55,732 nt of DNA from Hydrogenophaga sp. (lineage in GTDB: Bacteria; Pseudomonadota; Gammaproteobacteria; Burkholderiales; Burkholderiaceae_C), in the NCBI RefSeq assembly GCF_011390835.1, contig NZ_JAABRQ010000025.1:1-55732 (forward strand). Direction: 5' to 3'. A program made the position numbers and the translations under genes. The notes under the pieces were generated by a model, which was not told the origin of the DNA, did no database searches, and saw nothing but the letters and a program-made list of their open reading frames with translations. Positions 46,852-54,653 of this stretch are shown here, piece by piece (within the stretch, counting starts at the first letter, position 1; each line of letters opens with the position of its first letter).

Positions 46852-47874
46852 ATGGCATCCATTCGCAAACGCGGCCCATTCCAGTACCAGGCGACGGTCC
46901 GTCGTCAAGGGTACGACCCCCAGACCAAAACCTTTGCTGACCGGCGCGATGCTGTGGCTTGGGCTGCAAGCATCGAGTGCGAGATGCATAGTGGCGCTTT
47001 CTCCTCAAGAGTTGTTGCCGATACCACCACGTTGCGTGCCCTGATTGATAGGTATCGTGAAGCGGTGACGCCTGGGCACAAGGGGGCCGAATCCGAGAAC
47101 CTGAGGTTGCGCATGCTCGCACGCTGCTCGCTGGGGCAACGAATCGTCGCCACACTTCGGCCATCGGACTTCGCAAGTTACCGAGACGCTCGGTTGAAGA
47201 TCCGGAAACCCGCCACTGTTGTTCGAGAGTTAGCCTTGTTCTCTGTTGTGTTGACGAAGGCCATCAGAGAGTGGGATGTCAACATCGTTCACCCTTTGAC
47301 CAACGTCTCGCGTCCCAAAGTCCGGAACGAAAGGAAGCGGCTGCTCAGCCCTGCTGAAGAGTGCTCACTCCTTGCTGAACTGGCGCCTCGAACGCGCAAT
47401 GAGCTCGGGCAGCTTGCCCCTGGCGGGACCCTGTGTCCTTGGGCCAGACCCATCGTTCAGATCGCTATTGAGACGGCGATGCGCCGCTCTGAAATTTTGT
47501 CCTTGGAGTGGCGCAATGTTCTCCTTGAGGAGCGCATCCTTGTCCTCCCGGACACGAAGAATGGGCATGAGCGAGAGGTCCCTCTGTCATCGACGGCCAT
47601 CAAGCTTTTGTCGGAGCTTCCGAGATCGCCTGAGGAAGGACGAGTTTTCCCCGTGTCCGTTGCGGCGTTGAAAAAGGTCTATGAAAGGGCCGTGGAAAGG
47701 GCAGGCATCGCAGACCTGACGTTTCACGACCTGCGCCGTGTCGGCATTGCTCGATTGGCGAAACGGCTTGATCTGTTGGAGTTGGCCACCACCACGGGTC
47801 ACAGGCAGGTGAATGTGCTCTACCAGCGCTACTACAGCACCAAGGCTTCGCAGATTGCTGAAAAACTGCGATAG
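46852..47874 (+). CDS. Tyrosine recombinase/integrase of an integrated element
   Basis: A 340-residue phage-type integrase. The N-terminal 60 residues form a small arm-binding domain (MASIRKRGPFQYQATVRRQG), followed by a core-binding domain. The catalytic residues are Arg211 (AMRRSEILSLEW), Lys236 (DTKNGHER), His292 and Arg295 (FHDLRRVGIARL), His317 (TTGHRQVN), and a Tyr in LYQRYYSTK (327/328). ATG 46852 follows AAGGAG at 46841-46846; the longer frame to 46801 is not needed. Its base composition is visibly lower in GC than the neighbouring isc genes. Confidence 0.92.
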   Translation: MASIRKRGPFQYQATVRRQGYDPQTKTFADRRDAVAWAASIECEMHSGAFSSRVVADTTTLRALIDRYREAVTPGHKGAESENLRLRMLARCSLGQRIVATLRPSDFASYRDARLKIRKPATVVRELALFSVVLTKAIREWDVNIVHPLTNVSRPKVRNERKRLLSPAEECSLLAELAPRTRNELGQLAPGGTLCPWARPIVQIAIETAMRRSEILSLEWRNVLLEERILVLPDTKNGHEREVPLSSTAIKLLSELPRSPEEGRVFPVSVAALKKVYERAVERAGIADLTFHDLRRVGIARLAKRLDLLELATTTGHRQVNVLYQRYYSTKASQIAEKLR

Positions 47875-47949
47875 CTGTGGTTCTGTTGATTTTGAAGGAC
47901 GAAGTGCTGTTGAGTGGTTGGCGACAAGGTGCACCAAGACCAACGTCCA

Positions 47950-48228
47950 TCAATCGAATCGCTGCCTCGCAACCAGCATTTCTTGCTCGGTACGCCGTCG
48001 CTGCTCGGCATCCAGTCGCTCGTGGTCGATAAGCACTGCCATCACTTCAGCCAAAGGCAGGGCGTCGAGAAAAGGCACGATGCTCGAAAAACCAGATCGC
48101 GTCGTCAATGCCGCCATGCCTTGTGTCGAAGATGCCAGGATCAGACTCTGAGCTGCCGCAGGATCTTCTCTCGAGCAGAAAGGACCCTTCGAGGTCCCTT
48201 TCTCTTTGGCGGCTTTGAGCCGGCTCAT
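47950..48228 (-). CDS. Hypothetical protein, last gene of the phosphoesterase operon
   Basis: From ATG 48228, which overlaps the upstream stop (ATGA), the product would be 92 residues (MSRLKAAKEKGTSKGPF, later a helical LDAEQRRRTEQEMLVARQ). No family is known. A terminator-like hairpin lies at 48179-48201 inside this frame, which argues that the transcript may end there. I rate the coding call about even. Confidence 0.5.
   Translation of the reverse strand: MSRLKAAKEKGTSKGPFCSREDPAAAQSLILASSTQGMAALTTRSGFSSIVPFLDALPLAEVMAVLIDHERLDAEQRRRTEQEMLVARQRFD
48179..48201 (-). terminator. Possible terminator hairpin at the end of the phosphoesterase operon
   Basis: On the minus strand AAAGGGACC and GGGTCCTTT can pair around a short TCGAA loop with one mismatch and a G-U pair, followed by TCTGCTC. 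It lies 24 bases after the BPSL0761-like stop and falls within a possible reading frame. Confidence 0.4.
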
Positions 48229-48449
48229 GGCGCCGCCGGCTGCTCCGCCGCCAGCCAGCACTGGTTGGTTCCTTCTGCTCGCGACACGTCGTCGATCATC
48301 CACTTGAGCTGTTCTTTGGTCGGGTAGTGCCGCAGCGTTGCCCGGGCCTGCTGCTTCAGATCCGCGGGCACATCGTCTCGGGCAAGCATCTCGCGCAGCA
48401 GTTCCCCCGCAAAGCGCAGCGCCCGCGCCCGTTCGTCCGGCATCGTCAT
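48225..48449 (-). CDS. BPSL0761 family small protein
   Basis: A 74-residue protein with the pattern PDERARALRFAGELLREML then ATLRHYPTKEQL, typical of the BPSL0761 family seen in Burkholderiales and Pseudomonas accessory regions. Function unknown. GGGGAAG precedes ATG 48449. It follows the first phosphoesterase gene by ten bases in the same transcript. Confidence 0.7.
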   Translation of the reverse strand: MTMPDERARALRFAGELLREMLARDDVPADLKQQARATLRHYPTKEQLKWMIDDVSRAEGTNQCWLAAEQPAAP

Positions 48450-48459
48450 GGTGCTTCCC

Positions 48460-49263
48460 CTAAATCTCGATCACAAGCCCAGGCTCAAACCGTTCGTTCT
48501 CCTGGTCGCCATCCCTCCGCGCATACCCCCTCGGATTGCAGACCACGCGCGTGCCGTTCACTCGGTAGTCAAACGAGTCGTGCATATGGCCATGCATCCA
48601 CAGCGCGGCTTGTCCCATCAGGCGTGTCAGGTCTGATGCAAAGGCGCCGGTCATCAGGTCCTGCTCGTACCAACGGTGCACCGATAGCCGATGCGGCGCG
48701 TGGTGGGTAACCACCACCGTCTTCTCGGGGGTGCCATTTGCCAGCTCCGCGGTCAGCCAGTCGACACTCTCTTTGTGCAGCAAGGCCGTGTCCGCCGGGC
48801 GCAGCAGCCGCGTCTGCCGGTTCGCCGCGCTGCCAGGTCGGGCAACGGAGATTTTGATGCACCGGTAGTCGTTCAGGTACATCTCGGCCGCCTGCATGGT
48901 GACCAAGTGCTTTTGTTCGCCGAAGAACTTGAAGTCGGTCCACAGCGTCGTACCCAGAAACCTCACGCCTCCCAGCTCGATGGCATCCCTCTCCAGCAGG
49001 TGCACGCCCATGCGACTGGCTACGTCTCTGGCGTGTTTCGTCAGGAACTGGACATGCCCGTCGTAAAACTCATGGTTGCCGAGCACGTAGATGATCTCTT
49101 TGGTGATGAAGGTCTCCCGCGCCCAGCGAATGCCGGATGTGTCTTCGCCGATGTCACCCGCCAGCACCACCACATCCACACCGTCGTCGATTCGCCGCCC
49201 GTTGTGCACTGGCGAGAATCGCCCGAAGTCCAGGTGCAGATCCGATAAGAGCAAGATTCTCAT
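48460..49263 (-). CDS. Calcineurin-like metallophosphoesterase A
   Basis: A 267-residue metallophosphoesterase. The metal-binding motifs are complete: SDLHLDFG (Asp8, His10), LAGDIGEDTSG (Asp37), GNHEFYDGH (Asn63, His64), VVTHHAPH (about residue 190) and MHGHMHDSFDY (about 227). Start ATG 49263 has an ideal GGAGGAG five bases upstream and overlaps the previous stop by one base; an ATG two codons earlier is less likely. Substrate unknown; the fold covers phosphodiesterases, nucleases and protein phosphatases. It is clearly different in sequence from its neighbour. Confidence 0.88.
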   Translation of the reverse strand: MRILLLSDLHLDFGRFSPVHNGRRIDDGVDVVVLAGDIGEDTSGIRWARETFITKEIIYVLGNHEFYDGHVQFLTKHARDVASRMGVHLLERDAIELGGVRFLGTTLWTDFKFFGEQKHLVTMQAAEMYLNDYRCIKISVARPGSAANRQTRLLRPADTALLHKESVDWLTAELANGTPEKTVVVTHHAPHRLSVHRWYEQDLMTGAFASDLTRLMGQAALWMHGHMHDSFDYRVNGTRVVCNPRGYARRDGDQENERFEPGLVIEI

Positions 49264-50048
49264 CACCACTCCTCCATTCCCGCCGGCGGACCGGCAACAA
49301 ACTCCCCCAACCCGTTCTTGATGCAGCAGAAGTTCACCGCTCTGGCATCAAACCCCAGCTGCTCGCGTTGCCTGGCGTACTGCTCGCCCAGGTCGTCGTG
49401 CGTATGCCCATGAAAACTGCGAACCACCCGCAGGTCCCGGGCCAGCTGGTCCAGCACTTCCCATCCATGCTGGTGGCACGACGGGGCCTCGTGCGTGACC
49501 AGGATGTCTGCGCGCTGCCTGGCCAGCGTGTCCACATCGTCGGGGTAGATGGCGCCGTGCAGCTTCGGGCTGGGCTTTTGCCCGTCTCTCCAGCCATACG
49601 GCCCGCGCTTCATGGCCTGTGTTCTGCTGGTGAAGGTCGGAGGCGAAGGCGGGGCCCAGACCCGGCCCATGAAGTTGCCGCCCAGGCCGGCCACGCGAAT
49701 GCCATCCAGGTCCACCACCTGGCCGTGAAGGGCCACGGCGTCGCCAAAGTCGTGCAGGCAGGCCCAGTTCTCGTGGGTGTCCGCGTCATGGTTGCCGTGG
49801 ATGAAGGCCACTCGCTGGTCCGGGAAGACATCGCGAAACGGAGTCAGGATCTCGCGCAGGCTGGGCCCCGTGATCTCCAGATCGCCCAGGAAGATCAGCC
49901 AGCTGGGGAGGGTGCCGACCCGCTCGGCCTGGTGCAGTGCCATGCCGATGTGGCGGAACTCGCCGTGGACGTCTCCCAGGAACCACAGACCGCGCAGGGC
50001 CTCGGCCTGCTCCCGGTCAAAGGCCTGCATGTCGCGCGGCCCGCTCAC
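49263..50048 (-). CDS. Calcineurin-like metallophosphoesterase B
   Basis: A 261-residue metallophosphoesterase from GTG 50048, which overlaps the upstream stop (GTGA) and has GAGG nearby. Motifs: FLGDVHGEF (Asp26, His28), IFLGDLEITG (Asp56), IHGNHDADTH (Asn86, His87), LVTHEAPSCHQHG (about residue 190) and SFHGHTHDDLG (about 215). GDVHG and GNHD are textbook for the family. Two dissimilar members side by side suggests they act on two substrates or at two steps. Confidence 0.86.
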   Translation of the reverse strand: MSGPRDMQAFDREQAEALRGLWFLGDVHGEFRHIGMALHQAERVGTLPSWLIFLGDLEITGPSLREILTPFRDVFPDQRVAFIHGNHDADTHENWACLHDFGDAVALHGQVVDLDGIRVAGLGGNFMGRVWAPPSPPTFTSRTQAMKRGPYGWRDGQKPSPKLHGAIYPDDVDTLARQRADILVTHEAPSCHQHGWEVLDQLARDLRVVRSFHGHTHDDLGEQYARQREQLGFDARAVNFCCIKNGLGEFVAGPPAGMEEW

Positions 50049-50467
50049 GACTCGTCCTCCTCGAACCAGACGGAGCCCCGCGTGCCCGCCTGGCGCGCCT
50101 CGTGGTGCTTGTCGCACAGCGCGAGCATGTAGCCCGCGCGCCGGTCAATCCTGCCGGGTCGGCCACAGGCTGCGCACACCGTTGCACTGGCGTCCTCGGC
50201 CGCGAACGCCAGCGACGACAGGCGCTGGGCCAGTTCGGGCTCGCGCTCGCGCACGCCCTCGGTCAGGCGGAAATACATGCGGGCCGAACCCAGCTTCTCC
50301 TTGAGCTGAATCCAGTGAAACCCGCGCTTGTCTTCGCCCAAGGCCTCATCGATCTCGGCGCACAGGCGCGAGAAGAGGTGGAACCAGCCGCGGGTGACGC
50401 CCATGTCGATCGGTTCGAATGCGAACTGGTACGGGTAGCGGGCCTTGAGCTCTCTGGGGTTGGTCAT
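50045..50467 (-). CDS. Zinc-ribbon-containing hypothetical protein
   Basis: A 140-residue protein of unknown family. A probable metal site is Cys98, Cys101, Cys118 and His121 (CAACGRPGR, then LCDKHHE). The N-terminal 90 residues look helical. It overlaps both neighbours by four bases, so it is a dedicated member of the operon rather than a passenger. A nucleic-acid-binding adaptor role would fit but is inference. Confidence 0.7.
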   Translation of the reverse strand: MTNPRELKARYPYQFAFEPIDMGVTRGWFHLFSRLCAEIDEALGEDKRGFHWIQLKEKLGSARMYFRLTEGVREREPELAQRLSSLAFAAEDASATVCAACGRPGRIDRRAGYMLALCDKHHEARQAGTRGSVWFEEDES

Positions 50468-50961
50468 TGGGAAAGCCTCTTGAGTACGGAATGAAGGTGG
50501 GCCGCGTTGGCCGGCGTGAAGCCGGTGCGGTGGTGGGTCAGCAACAGATTTGGGCAGCCGGGGTTGAACAGCCAGGGCACGTCATCGATCGCTATCCAGG
50601 GGTGATCCTGTCGGTGCACGATGAGCCAGGTCAGGCACTCGATGTGGCGAACACCGGCCGGCCCCGGCCTGGCGCGCTCTTCTGGTGCCAACGGGGTACA
50701 GCCCACCACCCGGGGCGCGATGTCCTCGGCAAAGAACCCGCGCAACTCGCTCAAGGGGTGGTGCTCGCGCCAGGAGCTGCTGATGACGATCTCGGCGCGC
50801 GGGTGCTGGCGCAGCACGTCCTCGATCAGCGGCAGGCAGGTGAAGAGCTTGTCCCTGGTGCACACCTCGGGATGGGTCACCCCGTCGAAGTCGAGAAACA
50901 CCACTGGGGCAAGGCCCTGACCTGGCCCAAGCTCTGGTGCGGGCGTCGTGTCGATGCTCAT
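50464..50961 (-). CDS. HAD-fold phosphatase of the RNA-repair-associated type
   Basis: A 165-residue HAD-superfamily protein. The catalytic motif I is VVFLDFDGVTHPE (Asp24 and Asp26), motif II Ser/Thr lies in EIVISSSWREHHP (about residue 60), and the C-terminal acidic motif is WIAIDDVPWLF (about 121). The short SSSWRE form matches the HAD domain described from Swiss-Army-Knife RNA repair proteins, where it is thought to process nucleic acid ends. ATG 50961 has GGGAG eight bases upstream; a TTG two codons earlier is possible. It lies 15 bases after the AAA+ ATPase gene. Confidence 0.75.
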   Translation of the reverse strand: MSIDTTPAPELGPGQGLAPVVFLDFDGVTHPEVCTRDKLFTCLPLIEDVLRQHPRAEIVISSSWREHHPLSELRGFFAEDIAPRVVGCTPLAPEERARPGPAGVRHIECLTWLIVHRQDHPWIAIDDVPWLFNPGCPNLLLTHHRTGFTPANAAHLHSVLKRLSQ

Positions 50962-50976
50962 GGCCAAATCTCCCGT

Positions 50977-52323
50977 TCAGTGCAGAAAGCTGCCCGCGGC
51001 TGGCTCGCCGCCGTCGTCCTGCAGCACCTGGGCAGGCAGGTCCCGGCGCACCAGGTGCTTGCGCCCGTTGACCAGCGCCGTGGCGTAGGCGTGATCCAGG
51101 GCCTGGATCTGCTCGCGCGGGGTGAGATGGGCCAGCAGCGTGACCAGGCGCCGGGGCGGCTCCTCAAAGCCGCCGTAGCGAAGGTGCACCGCTGCCGCAA
51201 CCGACTGCGCCAGGTCGATGGCCTGCTCCGCCGTGGGCTGTTCGATGTGGAACACCTGGAAGCGCGACTGGATGGGCGCAGGCACAAACCGCAGATCGTT
51301 GGCCGTGGCCACGAAGAAGACGTGGCTGGCATCGAACTCGATACCGGCCGAGATGTCCGTGACAGTCCCTGCCGTCGCCGGCTCTAGCAAACTGTGCAGC
51401 GGTGCCAGCGGGCTGCCGTCGCGGCTGTGCTCGGTCGCTTTGTCCAGCTCATCGAGCAGGATCACGGGGTCGGCCCGATCGGCAAGGCACACCGCGTCGA
51501 AGATCAGGCCGTGGCGGGTGTTTGACCAGTGGCGGTCTGAACCCATGAGGGCTGATGCGGTGTGCGAGGCATCAAAGCTGTGCCGGCGCACCGGGCGCTC
51601 CATCACCCGGGCCAGCTCCAGCGTGAAGTGGGTCTTGCCCACGCCAGGGGGGCCGGCCAGCAGCACCGGCGGGATGCGCATGGGCTCATCACGCTCTTGT
51701 GCCAGGCGCACCCGCGCCTCGATGAGGCCGACCACCTGGACAAAGTGCGGCTGCGAGGCGCGCAGGCAGCGCAGCCCGTCTAGCACGGTGTCCAGCCGCT
51801 GCCGGGTGCAGACCCCCCGATAGGCGCCCAGCTTGTACAGCCGGTCGAACAAGGCCTGGTCGCGTTCAGCTGCGTACGGGTCCGCTGCCATCTTGCGCTC
51901 TTCGATCAGCTTGAGCGGCGCGTCCCAGGCATAGACCTGGACCTGGTGGCGCGCTGCTCCTTTGCTCACTTGCACCAGCTCGCTTTTCAGCTCGTACTCG
52001 AGCTGCATGGATACGCGGGCCTCGCCCGGGTCCATGGTCGCTTTGTCGCGGCGCTTGAACGGTGGCGGTTCGGGGGCCTTTCTCAGTGCCCTGGCGGCGG
52101 CCTCGGCGTCCAGACGCCGGGCGCGCTCCTCGGCCGACCGGGCTTCTTCCTCGCGGGCAGCCTTGGCGCGCTGGCGCACGAGGTCGTCGACTTCTTCAGT
52201 CGCCGGCAGCAGCAGCTGCACCCGGCGAGGTGTATCGCCGTCGATGTAGTCGAACGATCGCGCTGCGAAGTCGGGAAACTTCGCATCGGGTGTCGGCTGA
52301 CGCCGGCAGGGGGACTTGCTCAT
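50977..52323 (-). CDS. AAA+ ATPase, Lon/MoxR-like
   Basis: A 448-residue protein. The N-terminal 215 residues are highly charged, with a probable coiled coil rich in Arg, Glu and Ala (about residues 45-85), and have no known domain. The AAA+ core shows Walker A LLAGPPGVGKTHF (about 222-234), Walker B DPVILLDELDK (about 285-295), sensor 1 VFFVATANDLRF (about 336-347) and a possible Arg finger in IQSRFQVFH. It resembles the ATPase half of Lon but has no protease domain. ATG 52323 follows GGAG with a 5-base spacing; that site lies inside a perfect hairpin. First gene of the minus-strand operon. Confidence 0.85.
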   Translation of the reverse strand: MSKSPCRRQPTPDAKFPDFAARSFDYIDGDTPRRVQLLLPATEEVDDLVRQRAKAAREEEARSAEERARRLDAEAAARALRKAPEPPPFKRRDKATMDPGEARVSMQLEYELKSELVQVSKGAARHQVQVYAWDAPLKLIEERKMAADPYAAERDQALFDRLYKLGAYRGVCTRQRLDTVLDGLRCLRASQPHFVQVVGLIEARVRLAQERDEPMRIPPVLLAGPPGVGKTHFTLELARVMERPVRRHSFDASHTASALMGSDRHWSNTRHGLIFDAVCLADRADPVILLDELDKATEHSRDGSPLAPLHSLLEPATAGTVTDISAGIEFDASHVFFVATANDLRFVPAPIQSRFQVFHIEQPTAEQAIDLAQSVAAAVHLRYGGFEEPPRRLVTLLAHLTPREQIQALDHAYATALVNGRKHLVRRDLPAQVLQDDGGEPAAGSFLH

Positions 52324-52325
52324 GT

Positions 52326-52344
52326 GGGCTCCTGAACGGAGCCC
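52326..52344 (-). promoter_or_regulatory. RBS-sequestering hairpin before the AAA+ ATPase gene
   Basis: On the minus strand GGGCTCC-GTTCA-GGAGCCC forms a perfect 7-bp stem with a 5-base loop. The Shine-Dalgarno GGAG is in the 3' arm and the ATG follows two bases after the stem. Translation would need the hairpin to melt or be opened by a factor. Confidence 0.75.
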
Positions 52345-52687
52345 GGGCGGTGCTGTGTGTTCTGCCCTGGCTCCTTGTTGATTCACTGGTGGGTGACAAG
52401 GTGGGCTGAACGCAAGACGCCTACTGGCGCAGTCGCAGGTGCCCACTCCACCGGGTGCTTATGCGCTCGGTGGTGCTGGCGTTCATCAGGGTGAAAAGCT
52501 GCAACATGCTTGAAATGATGCGGGACAAACCGATAGTAGACAAGTAGGCAGGCGCAAATGCAGTTGCTATGGCAATCAGGGTCGGTTGGCTTCGTTGCGC
52601 GAATCTACGCAGAAAGGCCTCACAGCGATCAACGCGGGGCCGTACAGAGAGGCCAGTTTGAAAAACGATGCAACTTGAAGGGGTGGT

Positions 52688-52709
52688 TTGCAACATAAAT
52701 TGCAACATA
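52688..52709. repeat. Direct repeat TTGCAACATA, two copies
   Basis: TTGCAACATA occurs at 52688-52697 and 52700-52709 with a 12-base period. Related strings CTGCAACATG (about 52499-52508) and ATGCAACTTG (about 52665-52674) lie nearby. They sit upstream of the minus-strand ATPase operon and could bind a regulator. Confidence 0.5.
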
Positions 52710-52884
52710 GAAGATCCACGCAGGCAAGGCGAGGCGCTGCCTGATCTTCTCGCTATTTTGAGGCCTGCTTCTAAGGTGCCCAGATTGACGTCTGGTGTGA
52801 TGTCAGCTGGCTCGTTCGGCCAGAGGTGGACCAAGATGCCTTGTCCGCGAACAGCTGCTATGCGATTGCTGAAGGTGGGTGCTG

Positions 52885-53178
52885 CTAGGCGTGCTCACGC
52901 CGACTGCTGACCTCACCCTGCCACGCGCTCAGCTCCTCCACTGATTCGTAGCGATGCGCCGTTTCCAGCGACACATCCGCTCGCGCGCGAGCCAAGTCTT
53001 CTGTGCGTGGTCCGTTGGGAATTAGAAGCTGCGTTGCACAGCCGGTTGTCTCGTAAAAGAATGATGGCAGAGGTTTGGAATTCAGCCAAACGTGGTTGTG
53101 GAGGTTACCCAACGGGATATCGGCTTCGCTGCGCATTTTGCTACTTCGAGGAGTCGTGCTACTTTGAATTGCACACAT
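52885..53178 (-). CDS. Possible hypothetical protein or remnant
   Basis: This 97-codon frame is protein-like in its second half (QLLIPNGPRTEDLARARADV, then LETAHRYESVEELSAW). The first half (CAIQSSTTPRSSKMRSEADI) is not. It may be the tail of a decayed gene. No family is recognised and no ribosome site is evident. Confidence 0.25.
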   Translation of the reverse strand: MCAIQSSTTPRSSKMRSEADIPLGNLHNHVWLNSKPLPSFFYETTGCATQLLIPNGPRTEDLARARADVSLETAHRYESVEELSAWQGEVSSRREHA

Positions 53179-53391
53179 CCCTTGAGGCGCTCGATGCCCC
53201 GGGATGGGTTGCTCGGGAGCCTGATTGCGACGCTACCTGACGTGACAAGGGCGCTTGTCGAGGCTCTTGCAACTGTCTTTTTTGATAGCTGTCTCCGCTA
53301 CTGGTCGGGACTATCCTGCGCCCTCGAAACCCCTTGAAGGCGCGCTTTCGTCTTATTTCCTCCAGTTCAAACCACGGTACTCGGAACCACC

Positions 53392-54420
53392 ATGAGCCTG
53401 AATCGATTGATCGCAGCTTCTCTTGTTTCAGCTTTGGCCGCTTGCGGCGGTGGCGGCGGCGACGAACCTCCCGCCCAGGGCAGCTCGCCCATGGCAGGAT
53501 CCGCCGCCTCCACACTGGTGGCCTCGGTTCCTGCACCGTCCTACTCCGCCAACAGCGAAGAGCTGGCGGCCTTCCGGACGGTCAATGCAGAGCGCCAGGC
53601 CTGCGGCTTTGGCCAGCTGGCGCAGCGCTCAACCCTGGATACGGCCGCTCAAGGTCACGCCGACTGGAATCTGATCAACGGCTTCTTCGGTCACTTCCAG
53701 ACTACCGGCACGCAGGGCTTCACCGGTGTAGCCGATAGAGACCGCCTGTTGGCCGCTGGCTATTCGCCGCTGGCGACCGACTTCTCCGTCTCCGATCTCA
53801 ACGTGGTGATCGACGGCGGCACCTCGACAACGGGCATGGGCGCTGACTCCATCCGCGCCTTGCTGAACGCTCCGTACCACTCAATTTTCCTGCTCGACGG
53901 CTACAAGGACATCGGCCTGTCCGTTCGCAGTACCAATGATGTGACCCGCCTGGGTTCTGCCCCCACCGGCCGCACCCTGCAGGTGAACCTGGCGTACAAG
54001 TTCGCAGACCAGGCGCAGTTGATCGCTTCGAATGACGTGATGACCTACCCCTGCCAGGGCAGTACCGGAGTGGTCCCCGCGCTTCGCGGTGAAAGCCCCA
54101 ATCCTGTGCCGGGCCGAGATCTGGGCGCCAACCCTCTGGGCAGCACCATCACTTTGCTGGCTCGCCAAGGCCAGCAGCTTGTCATCACTAGCGCGTCCCT
54201 GACCCGTGTCGACGACAACACCACGGTGAGCCTCCGTATGCCCGTGACCTCGGCCAATGACCCGAACGCAGGCTTCCTACGCTCGCACCATGCGTATGTG
54301 AGTGCGGATGCACCCATGGCAAGCAACACCACATACCGTGCCGTGATGAGCGGCACCAACAACGGCGTGGCCTTCTCAAAGGACTTCACGTTCACCACCG
54401 GCCTGGATAGCGGGATTTGA
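53392..54420 (+). CDS. CAP/SCP-domain lipoprotein
   Basis: A 342-residue exported protein. The leader MSLNRLIAASLVSALAACGG has a lipobox LAAC with the Cys at residue 18, followed by a Gly/Ser/Pro linker. The CAP domain (about residues 55-195) has NAERQACGFGQLAQRSTLDT, AAQGHADWNLINGFFGHFQT and YHSIFLLDGYKDIGLSVR, with the cavity His residues in GHADW and YHSIF. The C-terminal 130 residues look like an Ig-like or beta domain (TYRAVMSGTNNGVAFSKDFT). Function unknown; it would sit on an outer surface. Confidence 0.8.
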   Translation: MSLNRLIAASLVSALAACGGGGGDEPPAQGSSPMAGSAASTLVASVPAPSYSANSEELAAFRTVNAERQACGFGQLAQRSTLDTAAQGHADWNLINGFFGHFQTTGTQGFTGVADRDRLLAAGYSPLATDFSVSDLNVVIDGGTSTTGMGADSIRALLNAPYHSIFLLDGYKDIGLSVRSTNDVTRLGSAPTGRTLQVNLAYKFADQAQLIASNDVMTYPCQGSTGVVPALRGESPNPVPGRDLGANPLGSTITLLARQGQQLVITSASLTRVDDNTTVSLRMPVTSANDPNAGFLRSHHAYVSADAPMASNTTYRAVMSGTNNGVAFSKDFTFTTGLDSGI

Positions 54421-54569
54421 TCAACCGGAGCGCAAATTGGCTTTGGCCTGGATTGAAGTTACCGGAGCACGCGCAAAGGTTGGTGCATCAGTGCATCCCC
54501 CGGCCGACAGTTTGGTCTCTTGGACCGTACCCTGCCGAGTAGCGAAGCTGACCCTATCCATGCGCCCTA

Positions 54570-54587
54570 CCTGTCAGGATTGACAGG
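54570..54587. promoter_or_regulatory. lux-box-like inverted repeat
   Basis: CCTGTCA-GGAT-TGACAGG is a perfect 7-bp dyad with a 4-base centre. The 20-base context ACCTGTCAGGATTGACAGGG closely matches the classical lux box ACCTGTAGGATCGTACAGGT. It lies 67 bases before the LuxR-type gene. Confidence 0.75.
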
Positions 54588-54653
54588 GTGGGCCCTTGAG
54601 CGTCAGGGCGTCAAAGTTGAATCTCACGATCTAGCAGCCCCTACGAATATGAA

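Larger units (their letters stand above)
52345..53391. other. Gene-poor interval between the ATPase operon and the CAP-domain gene
   Basis: About 1.05 kb with no gene I can support firmly. It should hold the promoter of the minus-strand operon, and it contains repeated TGCAACAT-type motifs near 52500-52709. One minus-strand frame (52885-53178) is possible coding. Lower-GC, AT-rich patches near 52680 and 53270 suggest regulatory or remnant DNA. Confidence 0.5.

Noticed and set aside
52421..52834. Minus-strand 137-codon frame upstream of the ATPase gene
   Set aside because: It spans the repeat-containing promoter region, has Ser/Arg-rich random-looking sequence and no family.
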